From assembly GCF_033100095.1 (NCBI RefSeq), contig NZ_CP136921.1, forward strand, positions 280,501 to 344,500: a stretch of 64,000 nt of DNA. The letters run 5' to 3'. Below, one piece after another: positions 29,269 to 38,429 of this stretch (position 1 is its first letter; every line of letters starts with the position of its first letter). The notes under the pieces were generated by a model. That model was given only the letters and a program-made list of their open reading frames with translations, searched no databases and was not told the origin of the DNA. Source of the stretch: Diaphorobacter limosus (lineage in GTDB: Bacteria > Pseudomonadota > Gammaproteobacteria > Burkholderiales > Burkholderiaceae_C). The position numbers and the translations under genes are program-made.

Positions 29269-29273
29269 GAATA

Positions 29274-29331
29274 TGGTTAAAAGTGCCTGTAGCGCTTGTG
29301 TGGTAAGCGCCAATAGCTATTGTTTTTGTAG
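29274..29331 (+). repeat. dispersed AT-rich repeat between dadA-like and amidase genes
   Basis: Clean plus-oriented copy: GGTTAAAAGTGCCTGTA, the dyad GCGCTT-n7-AAGCGC, then AATAGCTATTGTTTTTGTAG. It fills the spacer and supplies the last codons and TAG stop of the amidase (LQKQ-stop, minus strand). Confidence 0.85.
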
Positions 29332-30663
29332 TTCCTGCTCGATCAACAGGCCGATGTTCAGCACCGCGTCGTCGCGCAGCGCCGCGTGCCAGACCATCAG
29401 GCCCACGGGCAGCTCGCCCGCCTGGTGGCAGGGCAGCGACAGGGCGCAGCCGTCCAGCATGTTGACCACGCTGGTGTTGCGCAGCAGCAGGGCGTTGACG
29501 CGGAAGAACTCGGCGTCGCGCTCGCTGCCCGGCGCGACCGAGGCTATGGTGGGCGCGACGATGGGCACGGTGGGCGAGAGCAGGGCGTCGAAGCCCGCCA
29601 CGGCCGCTTCCATGCGCGCTATCCAGGCGCGGCGTGCATGCTGCAGGTTGATGTAGTCGCAGGCGCTCATCGTGGCGCCGCGCTCGATGCGCGCCCGCAC
29701 GCGCGGGTCATAGCTGGCGGCATGCTGCTGCAGCAGCGGGCGGTGCCAGGCATGGCTTTCGGCGGCCGAGAAGCCGCCGGTGGCGTTGACCTCGGCCAGC
29801 TCGCCAGTTTGCGGCAGGGCGATCTCGGTGATCTGCGCGCCGGCACGGCGCAGCTGGTCTAGGCTGCGCTCGAAGGCGGCCGCCACGGTGGCATCCAGGC
29901 TGTCCAGAAACAGGGTGGAAGGCACGGCCAAGCGCCAGGCCGGCAGCGGCGCCGGGCTGCGCGTGACGCGGCGCGCGGCCAGTATTTCATGCACTACGAT
30001 GGCATCGCGCACGCTGCGCGTGATGGCGCAGGCGGTGTCCAGCGTGGTCGATAGCGGCACGGCGCCATCGGTGGGCACCAGGCGCGCCGTGTTCTTGAAG
30101 CCCACCACGCCATTGAGCGCCGCCGGGATGCGGATCGAGCCGCCCGTGTCCGAGCCCAGGCCGACAAAGGCCGCGCCCGCCGCCACCGACACCCCCGCGC
30201 CCGAGGACGAACCGCCCGGCACGCGCGCCGGGCCGGTCAATGCGCCAAAGCGCGCGTCATGGGCGGCCGGCGTGCCGAAATGCGGGTTCACGCCCACGCC
30301 GGAGAAGGCAAATTCCACCATCTGCGAGTGGCCCAGGATAGCGCCGCCGGAGCGGCGCAGCCGTGCCACGGCGCTGCAGTCGGCCGTGGCCGGCGCGGCG
30401 CCGGCCAGCACGCTGGAGCCGGCGGCCGTGGGCAACCCCTTTATGTCGAACAGATCCTTGACCGACACCGCCAGGCCGGCCAGCGGCAGCAGCTGCACGC
30501 CCGGCGCGGCGGCCGCGGCGCGCGCCTCATCCAGGCAGGTCTGGCGAAATACATGGGCGCAGGCGGGGCTGGCCGCGGCGGCAATGCAGCGCTCCAGCTC
30601 TGCGGCGGCGCTGGACTGCCCGGCAGCCAGCTGGCTGCGCATGGAGACAAGGTCGGTCAACAT
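29317..30663 (-). CDS. amidase-signature family hydrolase
   Basis: 448-aa amidase. The catalytic Ser-cisSer-Lys triad is visible: the lysine in VSVKDLFDIKG, and the serines in PGGSSSGAGVSVA and GSDTGGSIRIPAA. There is no signal peptide. It hydrolyses an amide or related bond; AtzF, GatA-like and general amidases share these motifs, and length and context do not identify the substrate. GatA itself is unlikely because no gatB or gatC neighbour is present. The stop codon and last residues come from a dispersed-repeat copy. It is divergent from rpsB. Confidence 0.85.
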   Translation of the reverse strand: MLTDLVSMRSQLAAGQSSAAAELERCIAAAASPACAHVFRQTCLDEARAAAAAPGVQLLPLAGLAVSVKDLFDIKGLPTAAGSSVLAGAAPATADCSAVARLRRSGGAILGHSQMVEFAFSGVGVNPHFGTPAAHDARFGALTGPARVPGGSSSGAGVSVAAGAAFVGLGSDTGGSIRIPAALNGVVGFKNTARLVPTDGAVPLSTTLDTACAITRSVRDAIVVHEILAARRVTRSPAPLPAWRLAVPSTLFLDSLDATVAAAFERSLDQLRRAGAQITEIALPQTGELAEVNATGGFSAAESHAWHRPLLQQHAASYDPRVRARIERGATMSACDYINLQHARRAWIARMEAAVAGFDALLSPTVPIVAPTIASVAPGSERDAEFFRVNALLLRNTSVVNMLDGCALSLPCHQAGELPVGLMVWHAALRDDAVLNIGLLIEQELQKQ

Positions 30664-30670
30664 GAGGCTA

Positions 30671-30679
30671 TGCTAGAAT
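30671..30679 (+). promoter_or_regulatory. extended -10 promoter of rpsB
   Basis: TGCTAGAAT is an extended -10 (TGn-TAGAAT), 11 bp beyond the divergent amidase start. It leaves a leader of about 165 nt before rpsB, long enough to hold an S2-type autoregulatory structure, though I cannot fold it reliably by eye. Confidence 0.5.
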
Positions 30680-30853
30680 CCTTGGGTTTTGCTGAGTGCT
30701 GCCCGGCTTTGATCGGTGCCAGTCATGCGGCAAAACCAATCGCAAACCAGCCCTTTCAAGGTGTTGTGGCCTGCAAAAGTACATGTATGAAACACATGTT
30801 GCACGGCGCAATTATTGGGGCTGGATTTTAGACCCAACCTTCGGAGTACTTTC

Positions 30854-31606
30854 ATGTCCGTCACCATGCGCGAAATGCTGGAAGCCGGTGTCCATTTTGG
30901 CCACCAGACCCGCTTCTGGAACCCCAAGATGGCCCCCTTCATCTTCGGTCATCGCAACAAGATTCACATCATCAACCTGGAAAAGTCGCTGCCGATGTTC
31001 CAGGAGGCGCAGAAGTTCGCCAAGCAGCTGGCCACCAACCGCGGCACCATCCTGATGGTGGGCACCAAGCGCCAGGCCCGTGAGCTGGTGGCCGAGCAGG
31101 CCCAGCGCGCCGGCGTGCCCTACGTTGACCAGCGCTGGCTGGGCGGCATGCTGACCAACTTCAAGACCGTCAAGACCTCGATCAAGCGCCTGAAGGACAT
31201 GAAGGCCCAGCAGGAAGCCGGCCTGGAGTCCATGAGCAAGAAAGAGCAGCTGATGTTCGCCCGCGAGCTCGAGAAGCTGGAAAAGGACATCGGCGGCATT
31301 CAGGACATGAACGCCCTGCCCGACGCCATCTTTGTGATCGACGTGGGCTTCCACAAGATCGCCATCTCCGAGGCCAAGAAGCTGGGCATTCCGCTGATCG
31401 GCGTGGTGGACTCCAACCACAACCCCGAGGGCATCGACTACGTGATCCCGGGTAACGACGACTCGGCCAAGGCCGTGGCGCTGTACGCCCGTGGCATCGC
31501 CGATGCCATCCTGGAAGGCCGCGCCAACGCCGTGGATGAGGTGGTCAAGGCGGTTGCCGCCGAGGGCTCCGACGAATTCGTGGAAGTCCAGGACTCCGCC
31601 GCCTAA
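30854..31606 (+). CDS. rpsB: 30S ribosomal protein S2
   Basis: 250-aa S2. The N-terminal [22 protein letters not shown] and the [16 protein letters not shown] blocks are diagnostic, as are the [12 protein letters not shown] and [13 protein letters not shown] segments. It starts the canonical rpsB-tsf-pyrH-frr order. A hairpin with a T-run separates it from tsf. Confidence 0.98.
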   Translation: MSVTMREMLEAGVHFGHQTRFWNPKMAPFIFGHRNKIHIINLEKSLPMFQEAQKFAKQLATNRGTILMVGTKRQARELVAEQAQRAGVPYVDQRWLGGMLTNFKTVKTSIKRLKDMKAQQEAGLESMSKKEQLMFARELEKLEKDIGGIQDMNALPDAIFVIDVGFHKIAISEAKKLGIPLIGVVDSNHNPEGIDYVIPGNDDSAKAVALYARGIADAILEGRANAVDEVVKAVAAEGSDEFVEVQDSAA

Positions 31607-31639
31607 ATACCGGGCCGCGCGATGCGTCGCAAAAGAAGC

Positions 31640-31666
31640 GGGGCCCCTGTGAGCCCCCTTTTTTTT
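31640..31666 (+). terminator. attenuating terminator between rpsB and tsf
   Basis: Stem GGGGC/GCCCC with an 8-nt loop, followed by C and eight Ts. The short stem suggests partial termination. A TTGACA promoter element follows 47 bp later. Confidence 0.7.
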
Positions 31667-31712
31667 AGCCCTTGTTCCACTTCTAAATCACCCGTGTCGG
31701 CGTTGCTTTGCC

Positions 31713-31741
31713 TTGACAGGCATGATTTGGAAACGGAATTA
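31713..31741 (+). promoter_or_regulatory. candidate tsf promoter
   Basis: A perfect TTGACA (31713-31718) with GAATTA 17 bp later, 40 bp before the tsf start. It lies after the rpsB terminator, so tsf and the genes beyond can be expressed independently. Confidence 0.5.
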
Positions 31742-31780
31742 ATCTTGTAACGAACCGAACTGAAACCTGGAGAAATACCG

Positions 31781-32674
31781 ATGGCTGCTATTACCGCAAG
31801 CATGGTCGCAGAACTGCGCGCCAAGACCGACGCCCCGATGATGGAATGCAAGAAGGCTCTGACCGAGGCCGACGGCGACATGGCCAAGGCTGAGGAGCTG
31901 CTGCGCGTGAAGCTGGGCACCAAGGCCGGCAAGGCCGCCTCGCGTGTCACGGCCGAAGGCGTGGTGGCTGCCAGCATCAGCGGCAACCTGGGTGCGCTGA
32001 TCGAAGTCAACAGCGAAACCGACTTCGTGTCCAAGAACGACAGCTTCATCGCCATGGCCAATGCCGCCGCCAAGCTGGTGGCCGAGCACAACCCTGCCAA
32101 CATCGAGGCCCTGGGCCAACTGGCCTACGAACAAGACGGCTTCGGCCCGACGCTGGAAGACGTGCGCAAGGGCCTGATCGGCAAGATCGGCGAGAACATG
32201 TCCTTCCGCCGCTTCAAGCGCTTTGCCGGCAACAACCTGGCCCACTACCTGCACGGCTCGCGCATTGGCGTGGTGGTCGAGTTTGACGGCGACGCCGTGG
32301 CCGCCAAGGACGTGGCCATGCATGTGGCCGCCATGAAGCCCGTGGCCGTGACCAGTGCCGAGGTGCCTGCCGATCTGATCGAGAAGGAGCGCTCGGTCGC
32401 CGCCGCCAAGGCCGCCGAATCCGGCAAGCCCGCCGACATCGCCGCCAAGATGGTGGAAGGTTCGGTGCAGAAGTACCTCAAGGAAGTCTCGCTGGCCGAC
32501 CAGGTCTTCGTGAAGGCCGCCGACGGCAAGCAGACCGTGGCCGCCATGCTCAAGGGCGCCAACACCACCGTCAAGGGCTTCACCATGTACGTGGTGGGCG
32601 AGGGCATCGAGAAGAAGACCGACGACTTCGCCGCCGAAGTGGCCGCGCAGGTCGCCGCAGCCAAGGGCGCCTGA
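31781..32674 (+). CDS. tsf: translation elongation factor Ts
   Basis: 297-aa EF-Ts, the nucleotide-exchange factor of EF-Tu. The N-terminal UBA-like region has [19 protein letters not shown], and the conserved [12 protein letters not shown] motif that contacts EF-Tu is intact. The core domains follow with normal length. GGAG precedes the start (CTGGAGAAATACCG ATG). Confidence 0.98.
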   Translation: MAAITASMVAELRAKTDAPMMECKKALTEADGDMAKAEELLRVKLGTKAGKAASRVTAEGVVAASISGNLGALIEVNSETDFVSKNDSFIAMANAAAKLVAEHNPANIEALGQLAYEQDGFGPTLEDVRKGLIGKIGENMSFRRFKRFAGNNLAHYLHGSRIGVVVEFDGDAVAAKDVAMHVAAMKPVAVTSAEVPADLIEKERSVAAAKAAESGKPADIAAKMVEGSVQKYLKEVSLADQVFVKAADGKQTVAAMLKGANTTVKGFTMYVVGEGIEKKTDDFAAEVAAQVAAAKGA

Positions 32675-32725
32675 TCGCCCTTGCCCCCGTCACCACTTTC
32701 ACCCAATCTCACGGAGAACCAGCCC

Positions 32726-33448
32726 ATGACCAACGCCGCACCAGCCCACAAGCGCATCCTGCTCAAGTTGTCTGGCGAGGCGCTGATGGGCGACGACGCC
32801 TTCGGCATCAACCGCAACACCATCGTGCGCATGGTGCAGGAGGTGGTCGATGTCACGCGCCTGGGGGTGCAGGTGGCGGTGGTGATTGGCGGGGGCAACA
32901 TCTTTCGCGGCGTTGCCGGCGGTGCCGAGGGCATGGACCGCGCCACGGCCGACTACATGGGCATGCTGGCCACGGTGATGAACTCCCTGGCCCTGGCGGA
33001 CGCCATGAACAAGCAGGGCGTGACCGCGCGCGTGATGTCGGCCATCGACATCCAGCAGGTGGTCGAGCCCTATGTGCGCCCCAAGGCGCTGCAGTACCTG
33101 GAAGAGGGCAAGGTGGTGGTGTTTGCCGCCGGCACCGGCAACCCGTTCTTCACCACCGACACGGCGGCCGCGCTTCGAGGTGCCGAGATCGGCGCCGAGC
33201 TGGTGCTCAAGGCGACCAAGGTCGATGGCGTGTACACGGCCGACCCGATGAAGGATCCGACGGCCACGCGCTACGCCAAGCTGACCTTCGACGAGGCCAT
33301 GGTGCGCAACCTGGGCATCATGGATGCGACGGCGTTCGCGCTGTGCCGCGACCAGAAGCTGCCGATCCGTGTGTTCTCCATCCTGAAGCCCGGCGCGCTC
33401 AAGCGCGTGGTGATGGGCGAGGACGAAGGCACCTTGGTGTACGCTTGA
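32726..33448 (+). CDS. pyrH: uridylate kinase
   Basis: 240-aa UMP kinase of the amino-acid kinase fold, making UDP for nucleic acids and cell-wall sugar nucleotides. [38 protein letters not shown] and [10 protein letters not shown] are conserved. The start is [11 protein letters not shown] after CACGGAGAA. It is 51 bp after tsf. Confidence 0.97.
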   Translation: MTNAAPAHKRILLKLSGEALMGDDAFGINRNTIVRMVQEVVDVTRLGVQVAVVIGGGNIFRGVAGGAEGMDRATADYMGMLATVMNSLALADAMNKQGVTARVMSAIDIQQVVEPYVRPKALQYLEEGKVVVFAAGTGNPFFTTDTAAALRGAEIGAELVLKATKVDGVYTADPMKDPTATRYAKLTFDEAMVRNLGIMDATAFALCRDQKLPIRVFSILKPGALKRVVMGEDEGTLVYA

Positions 33449-33487
33449 GCGTTTTTCCGCGCAGTACTGCCCGCTGAAGGATTTCAC

Positions 33488-34048
33488 ATGACGATTGCAG
33501 ACATCAAGAAGACCCTGGACACGAAGATGGACCAGTCCATCACCGCGCTCAAGAACAACCTGTCCAAGGTGCGTACGGGCCGCGCCAATCCGCAGCTGCT
33601 CGATTCCATCCATGTCGAGTACTACGGCTCCATGGTGCCCCTGTCGCAGGTGGCCAACGTGGCCCTGCTGGACGCGCGCACCATCAGCGTGCAGCCCTGG
33701 GAAAAGAACATGGGCGCCAAGATCGAGAAGGCCATTCGCGAGAGTGACCTGGGCCTGAACCCGGCGTCGCTCGGTGACCTGATCCGCGTGCCCATGCCGC
33801 CCATGAGCGAGGAGCGCCGCAAGGAGATGACCAAGCTGGCGCGCAACGAGGGCGAGAACTCCAAGGTGGCCGTGCGCAACCTGCGCCGCGACGCCAACGA
33901 GGCCGTGAAGAAGCTGGTCAAGGACAAGCTCGCCTCTGAGGACGAGCAAAAGCGTGCCGAGGCCGACATCCAGAAGACCACCGACAAGCACATTGCAGAG
34001 ATCGACTCCCTGGTCGCGGCCAAGGAGCAGGACATCCTGGCGATCTGA
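33488..34048 (+). CDS. frr: ribosome recycling factor
   Basis: 186-aa RRF, which with EF-G splits post-termination ribosomes. [15 protein letters not shown] and the [16 protein letters not shown]-terminal helix are diagnostic, and the length is exact for the family. Confidence 0.98.
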   Translation: MTIADIKKTLDTKMDQSITALKNNLSKVRTGRANPQLLDSIHVEYYGSMVPLSQVANVALLDARTISVQPWEKNMGAKIEKAIRESDLGLNPASLGDLIRVPMPPMSEERRKEMTKLARNEGENSKVAVRNLRRDANEAVKKLVKDKLASEDEQKRAEADIQKTTDKHIAEIDSLVAAKEQDILAI

Positions 34049-34062
34049 TGGAAAAGGTTGGG

Positions 34063-34121
34063 CGTTGAGCGTTCAGCGTGCAGCGCCCGAAACCATGACG
34101 CACAACGCACAACGCACAACG
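34063..34121 (+). repeat. opposed heptamer repeats flanking the uppS start
   Basis: Three tandem heptamers CGTTGAG, CGTTCAG, CGTGCAG (34063-34083) face three CACAACG heptamers (34101-34121), the reverse complement of CGTTGTG. The uppS ATG at 34095 lies between the arms, so the mRNA could fold with the start codon in the loop. Confidence 0.6.
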
Positions 34122-34850
34122 CCTGACGGCAGCCACGGGCCGCAGCACATTGCCATCGTCATGGATGGCAATGGCCGCTGGGCCACCAAGCGCTTTCTGC
34201 CGCGCCTAGCTGGGCACCGCCAGGGCGTGGAGTCGCTGCGCCGCTGCGTGCGCGCCTGTGTGGCGCGTGGCGTGCGCGTGTTGACGGTGTTTGCGTTCTC
34301 TTCCGAAAACTGGAACCGCCCGCCTGACGAGGTCTCCGGCCTGATGGAGCTGATGGGCAAGGCGCTGGTGCGCGAGGTGCCGCAGCTCACCAAGGATGGC
34401 GTGCGCCTGCGCTTCGTCGGTGAGCGCGCCGGCCTGTCGGCGGGCATGCGCGCTGCGCTGGAGCAGGCCGAGGCGGCTACCGCGGCCAACGTGCGCATGA
34501 CGCTCAACGTCTGCTTCAACTACGGCGGCCGCTGGGACATCGCCCAGGCCGCCGCCACGCTGGCCGCGCGCGGCGAGCCCATCACCGAGGCCAGCCTGCA
34601 CGGCGCCATGGGCATGTCCCATGTGCCCGACCCCGACCTCTTGATCCGCACCGGCGGCGAAAAGCGCATCAGCAACTTTCTGCTGTGGCAGGCCGCCTAT
34701 TCCGAGCTGTACTTCAGCGATCGCCTGTGGCCCGATTTTGACGAGGCCGCCCTGGACGCGGCGATTGCCGACTACGCCGCGCGCGAGCGCCGCTTTGGCC
34801 TGACCTCCGAGCAACTGCAGCCGGCGCAACCCGACCCGCTGCGCGCCTGA
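34095..34850 (+). CDS. uppS: undecaprenyl diphosphate synthase
   Basis: 251-aa cis-prenyltransferase making the C55 carrier lipid precursor for peptidoglycan and O-antigen. The IVMDGNGRWA motif (catalytic Asp), FAFSSENWNRP, LNVCFNYGGRWD and DLLIRTGGEKRISNFLLWQAAYSELYF are all conserved. The start is uncertain: ATG at 34095 lacks a good ribosome site, while an in-frame TTG at 34065 has AAGG 7 bp upstream. The conserved part begins after either. Confidence 0.95.
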   Translation: MTHNAQRTTPDGSHGPQHIAIVMDGNGRWATKRFLPRLAGHRQGVESLRRCVRACVARGVRVLTVFAFSSENWNRPPDEVSGLMELMGKALVREVPQLTKDGVRLRFVGERAGLSAGMRAALEQAEAATAANVRMTLNVCFNYGGRWDIAQAAATLAARGEPITEASLHGAMGMSHVPDPDLLIRTGGEKRISNFLLWQAAYSELYFSDRLWPDFDEAALDAAIADYAARERRFGLTSEQLQPAQPDPLRA

Positions 34851-34892
34851 ACGGCGCGGTGCGCCGCATTTTCATTTCGCGAAAGGGCTTGG

Positions 34893-35741
34893 ATGCTCAA
34901 GCAACGTGTCATCACCGCCCTGGTTCTGCTGGCCATACTGCTGCCGGCGCTGTTCTATCCCTCGTTCGTGCCGTTTGCCGTGGTCACGCTGGTGATGATG
35001 GCCGCGGGCGCCTGGGAATGGGGCCGCCTGAATGGCCTGGGCCACGGTGCCAGCCTCGTGCTGGGCGCGCTGTGCCTGGCCCTGTGCTCGCTGAGCTGGG
35101 CGGCGGGCTGGCTGCAGCTTGCGCTGCCCTGGCTGTGGACGCTGGGCGGCGCCGCCTGGGTGCTGGGCGGTGCCTGGCTGCTGCGTGTGGGTGTGGACGG
35201 CTGGCCGCGCGTGCCGCGCGCCCTGCGCATCGTCGGTGGCGTGCTGGCACTGTGGTTGGCCTGGCTGGCCGTGGCCCAGGCACGCGTGGCAGGCATCAAC
35301 TTTCTACTGTCGGTGTTGACCCTGGTCTGGGCCGCCGACATCTTTGCCTACTTTGCCGGCCGCGCCTTCGGACTGCGCTTCACCAAGGGCAAACTGGCGC
35401 CCAGCATCAGCCCGGGCAAGAGCTGGGAGGGTGTCTGGGGCGGCATGGCTGGTGTGCTGGCGCTGGCTCTGGCTTGGGTATGGGCTGACGCCCACTGGCA
35501 GACCGCCGTGCCCAGCCTGTACACCCACCTGGCGCGGCGCGGCTGGTGGCTGCTGCTGATCGGCGCGCTGTTCATGGCGGCGATGAGCGTGGTTGGCGAC
35601 CTGGTGGAGTCGCTCATCAAGCGCAGCGCCGGTGTCAAGGACAGCAGCGGCCTGCTGCCCGGCCATGGCGGCGTGCTCGACCGCATCGATGCGCTTTTGC
35701 CCACGTTGCCACTGGCCATGATGCTTTCTCACTATTCCTGA
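34893..35741 (+). CDS. cdsA: phosphatidate cytidylyltransferase
   Basis: 282-aa polytopic membrane enzyme forming CDP-diacylglycerol from phosphatidic acid and CTP. About seven hydrophobic segments are followed by the C-terminal signature: SVVGDLVESLIKRSAGVKDS, then LLPGHGGVLDRIDAL. It is 42 bp after uppS and 3 bp before dxr. Confidence 0.95.
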   Translation: MLKQRVITALVLLAILLPALFYPSFVPFAVVTLVMMAAGAWEWGRLNGLGHGASLVLGALCLALCSLSWAAGWLQLALPWLWTLGGAAWVLGGAWLLRVGVDGWPRVPRALRIVGGVLALWLAWLAVAQARVAGINFLLSVLTLVWAADIFAYFAGRAFGLRFTKGKLAPSISPGKSWEGVWGGMAGVLALALAWVWADAHWQTAVPSLYTHLARRGWWLLLIGALFMAAMSVVGDLVESLIKRSAGVKDSSGLLPGHGGVLDRIDALLPTLPLAMMLSHYS

Positions 35742-35744
35742 CGC

Positions 35745-36920
35745 ATGAAGCAACGCCTGACCGTGCTCGGATCCACCGGATCCATAGGCACCAACACCCT
35801 GGACGTGGTGGCGCGCCACCCGGATCGCTACGAAGTCTTTGCCCTGAGCGCGGCCACGCAGGTGGATCTGATGCTGGCGCAATGCGCGCAATTTTGCCCG
35901 CGCTACGCCGTCATGGCCAGCGCCCCGCATGCCCGCCTGCTGGCCGAAAGGTTAAAGCAAAATGACCTGTCAACGCATGTGTTACAAGCGCCAGATGCTC
36001 TTGAAACAATAGCGTCACACGACCAGGTGGACGCCGTCATGGCCGCCATCGTCGGCGCCGCCGGCCTGGCGCCCTGTCTGGCGGCAGCGCGCGCCGGCAA
36101 ACGCCTGCTGCTGGCCAACAAGGAGGCCCTCGTCGTCGGTGGCGCGGTCTTCATGGCGGCGGTGCGCCAGGGCGGCGCCACGCTGCTGCCCATAGACAGC
36201 GAGCATTCGGCCATCTTCCAGAGCCTGCCCGAAGACCCGGCCACCTGGGCGCGGCGCGTCGATCACATCCTGCTCACCGCATCGGGTGGGCCGTTTCGCA
36301 CGCGCGACCCGGCCACGCTGCGCTCCGTGACGATAGAGGAGGCCTGCGCCCACCCCAACTTCTCTATGGGGCGCAAGATCACCATCGACTCGGCCACCAT
36401 GATGAACAAGGCGCTGGAGGTGATAGAGGCGCGCTGGCTGTTCGACCTGGCGCCCGAGCACATCAAGGTGGTCATCCACCCGCAGCAGATCATCCATTCG
36501 ATGGTGCAGTTCAAGGACGCTTCCATCATTGCCCAGCTGGGCACGCCCGACATGCGCGTGCCCATTGCCTGCGGCCTGGCCTGGCCTGAGCGCATCGCCA
36601 GCGGGGCTCCGCTGCTGGACTTCACGCAGCTGGCGGCGCTGACCTTCGAGGAGGCGGATGCGCGGCGCTTTCCCGGCCTGCACCTGTCCTGGCAGGCACT
36701 CGCTGCCGCGCCCGGCACTACGGCGGTGCTGAATGCGGCCAACGAGGTGGCGGTGGAGGCCTTTTTGCAGCAGCGCATACGCTTCGATCAGATCCATGCG
36801 CTGAATGTTGCAACTTTGGCGGCCGTCCAGCCCTCCAATCCGGATACGCTGCACGCCCTGTTGGCACTGGATGCCGAGACCCGCGCCGTGGCGCAGGAAC
36901 TGGCGCAGCGACTCAATTAA
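35745..36920 (+). CDS. dxr: 1-deoxy-D-xylulose-5-phosphate reductoisomerase
   Basis: 391-aa enzyme committing DXP to the MEP isoprenoid pathway. The N-terminal NADPH motif LGSTGSIGTNTLDV, LLLANKEALVVGG, LPIDSEHSAIFQ and ASGGPFR (flexible loop) are present, with metal-binding ligands in these blocks. Residues about 68-90 (ERLKQNDLSTHVLQAPDALETIA) are encoded by an in-frame dispersed-repeat copy, in a surface region that varies in the family. It supplies isoprenoid units to uppS just upstream. Confidence 0.96.
   Translation: MKQRLTVLGSTGSIGTNTLDVVARHPDRYEVFALSAATQVDLMLAQCAQFCPRYAVMASAPHARLLAERLKQNDLSTHVLQAPDALETIASHDQVDAVMAAIVGAAGLAPCLAAARAGKRLLLANKEALVVGGAVFMAAVRQGGATLLPIDSEHSAIFQSLPEDPATWARRVDHILLTASGGPFRTRDPATLRSVTIEEACAHPNFSMGRKITIDSATMMNKALEVIEARWLFDLAPEHIKVVIHPQQIIHSMVQFKDASIIAQLGTPDMRVPIACGLAWPERIASGAPLLDFTQLAALTFEEADARRFPGLHLSWQALAAAPGTTAVLNAANEVAVEAFLQQRIRFDQIHALNVATLAAVQPSNPDTLHALLALDAETRAVAQELAQRLN
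35949..36014 (+). repeat. dispersed AT-rich repeat, in frame within dxr
   Basis: Plus-oriented copy: a GGTTAAAGCAAAATGACCT left tract, the dyad ACGCAT-n7-AAGCGC, then a degenerate CTCTTGAAACAATAGCG. It is translated in the same frame phase as the tilS, lpxB and methyltransferase copies. Confidence 0.7.
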
Positions 36921-36921
36921 G

Positions 36922-37012
36922 TGAGCTGCCAGCGCTTGATAAATAAGGGTTTCAAATCGTTTTGATGATGGAATCGTTGTTTATGAAGCGCCAGCAGCTA
37001 TGTTTTTTTAAG
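36922..37012. repeat. two opposed dispersed-repeat copies between dxr and rseP
   Basis: The left half-element (AGCTGCCAGCGCTTGATAAA, 36924-36943) and the right half-element (TTTATGAAGCGCCAGCAGCT, 36980-36999) are near-perfect reverse complements (16-17 of 20). They could form a long hairpin in the 103-bp spacer ahead of rseP. Confidence 0.75.
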
Positions 37013-37023
37013 GAAGCCCCAGC

Positions 37024-38385
37024 ATGCTCACCATCGCCGCCTTTATCGTCGCACTGGGCGTACTGATAGCCGTGCACGAGTACGGCCACTACCGCGTGGC
37101 GGTTGCCTGCGGCGTGAAGGTGCTGCGCTTCTCGGTGGGCTTTGGCCGGCCGCTGCTGCGCTGGCAGCGCCAGGGCTCGCCGACAGAATTCGTCATCGGT
37201 GCGTTTCCGCTCGGCGGCTATGTGCGCATGCTCGACGAGCGCGAGGCACCCGTCGCCGCTGAAGATCGCCATCTGGCCTTCAACACCCAGCCACTGCGCG
37301 CGCGCGCGGCCATCGTCGCCGCCGGGCCGATGGCCAACCTGCTGCTGGCTGTGCTGCTGTATGCCACCGTCAACTGGAGTGGGGTGGACGAGCCCAAGGC
37401 CGTGCTGGCCAGCCCCGTGGCCGGCTCCATCGCGCAGCAGGCCGGCTTGCACGGGGGCGAGCTGGTGCTTGGCGCCGCCCTGGGCGAGGGTGACTTCGAG
37501 CCCGTGCGCTCGTTTGAGGATCTGCGCTGGACGCTCACCCGTGGCGCCCTCGATGGCGAGAGCGTGCGCCTGCAGTTCCAGCCACAGCGTGGCTCGGCCC
37601 AGCGTGAGCTGGTGCTGCCGCTGAACAAGCTGGAGGTGCGCGAGGCCGATGCGCACCTGTTTCGCAGGATTGGCATCGTCGGCCCCTGGACGCGCCCGGT
37701 GCTGGGCGAGCTGGTGGCCGGTGGCGCGGCCGAGCGCGCCGGCCTGCGCGCCGGTGACCTGGTGCTGCGCGTTGGCTCCGGCGATGTGGTTGACGGCAGC
37801 CAGCTGCGCGAGCTGATCCGCGCCAGCGGGCGCGGCGGCCAGCCGCAGGCACTGGCCTGGCGCGTCGAGCGCGATGGCCGGCAGCTGGATCTGTTGGTGC
37901 AAGCCGATGTGGTGCAGGAGGCCAGTGGCTCCGTGGGCCGCATAGGCGCCTATGTGGGCGCAGCGCCCGAGATGGTGAACGTGCGCTACGGCGCCGCCGA
38001 GGGCCTGTGGAAGGGCGCCGAGCGCACCTGGGAGGTGTCGGTGCTCACGCTGCGCATGCTGGGCCGCATGGTGATCGGCGAGGCTTCGGTCAAGAACCTC
38101 AGCGGGCCGCTGACCATTGCCGACTATGCGGGCCGCTCGGCCAGCATGGGGTTGACGCAATACCTGGCGTTTCTGGCCCTCATCAGCGTCAGCCTGGGGG
38201 TGCTGAACCTGCTGCCGCTGCCGGTCTTGGACGGTGGGCACCTGATGTATTATCTTTGGGAGGCTCTGACCGGGCGCAGCGTATCCGACGCCTGGATGGA
38301 ACGGCTGCAGCGCGGGGGCGTCGCGGTGCTCCTGCTGATGATGTCCATTGCCCTGTTCAACGATCTCACCCGGCTATTTGGCTAA
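37024..38385 (+). CDS. rseP: site-2 metalloprotease RseP
   Basis: 453-aa intramembrane zinc protease that completes RseA-type anti-sigma cleavage in the envelope-stress response. HEYGH in the first membrane helix (H18, E19, H22) and LPLPVLDGGHL near the C-terminus form the active site. Two PDZ domains lie between them (SPVAGSIAQQAGL and GGAAERAGLRAGDLVL). It precedes bamA, as in most proteobacteria, fitting its role in outer-membrane quality control. Confidence 0.95.
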   Translation: MLTIAAFIVALGVLIAVHEYGHYRVAVACGVKVLRFSVGFGRPLLRWQRQGSPTEFVIGAFPLGGYVRMLDEREAPVAAEDRHLAFNTQPLRARAAIVAAGPMANLLLAVLLYATVNWSGVDEPKAVLASPVAGSIAQQAGLHGGELVLGAALGEGDFEPVRSFEDLRWTLTRGALDGESVRLQFQPQRGSAQRELVLPLNKLEVREADAHLFRRIGIVGPWTRPVLGELVAGGAAERAGLRAGDLVLRVGSGDVVDGSQLRELIRASGRGGQPQALAWRVERDGRQLDLLVQADVVQEASGSVGRIGAYVGAAPEMVNVRYGAAEGLWKGAERTWEVSVLTLRMLGRMVIGEASVKNLSGPLTIADYAGRSASMGLTQYLAFLALISVSLGVLNLLPLPVLDGGHLMYYLWEALTGRSVSDAWMERLQRGGVAVLLLMMSIALFNDLTRLFG

Positions 38386-38429
38386 CTTTTTGCCGCTGCT
38401 GCGCGGTAGCGGCGGCTTCAGCTTCACTC

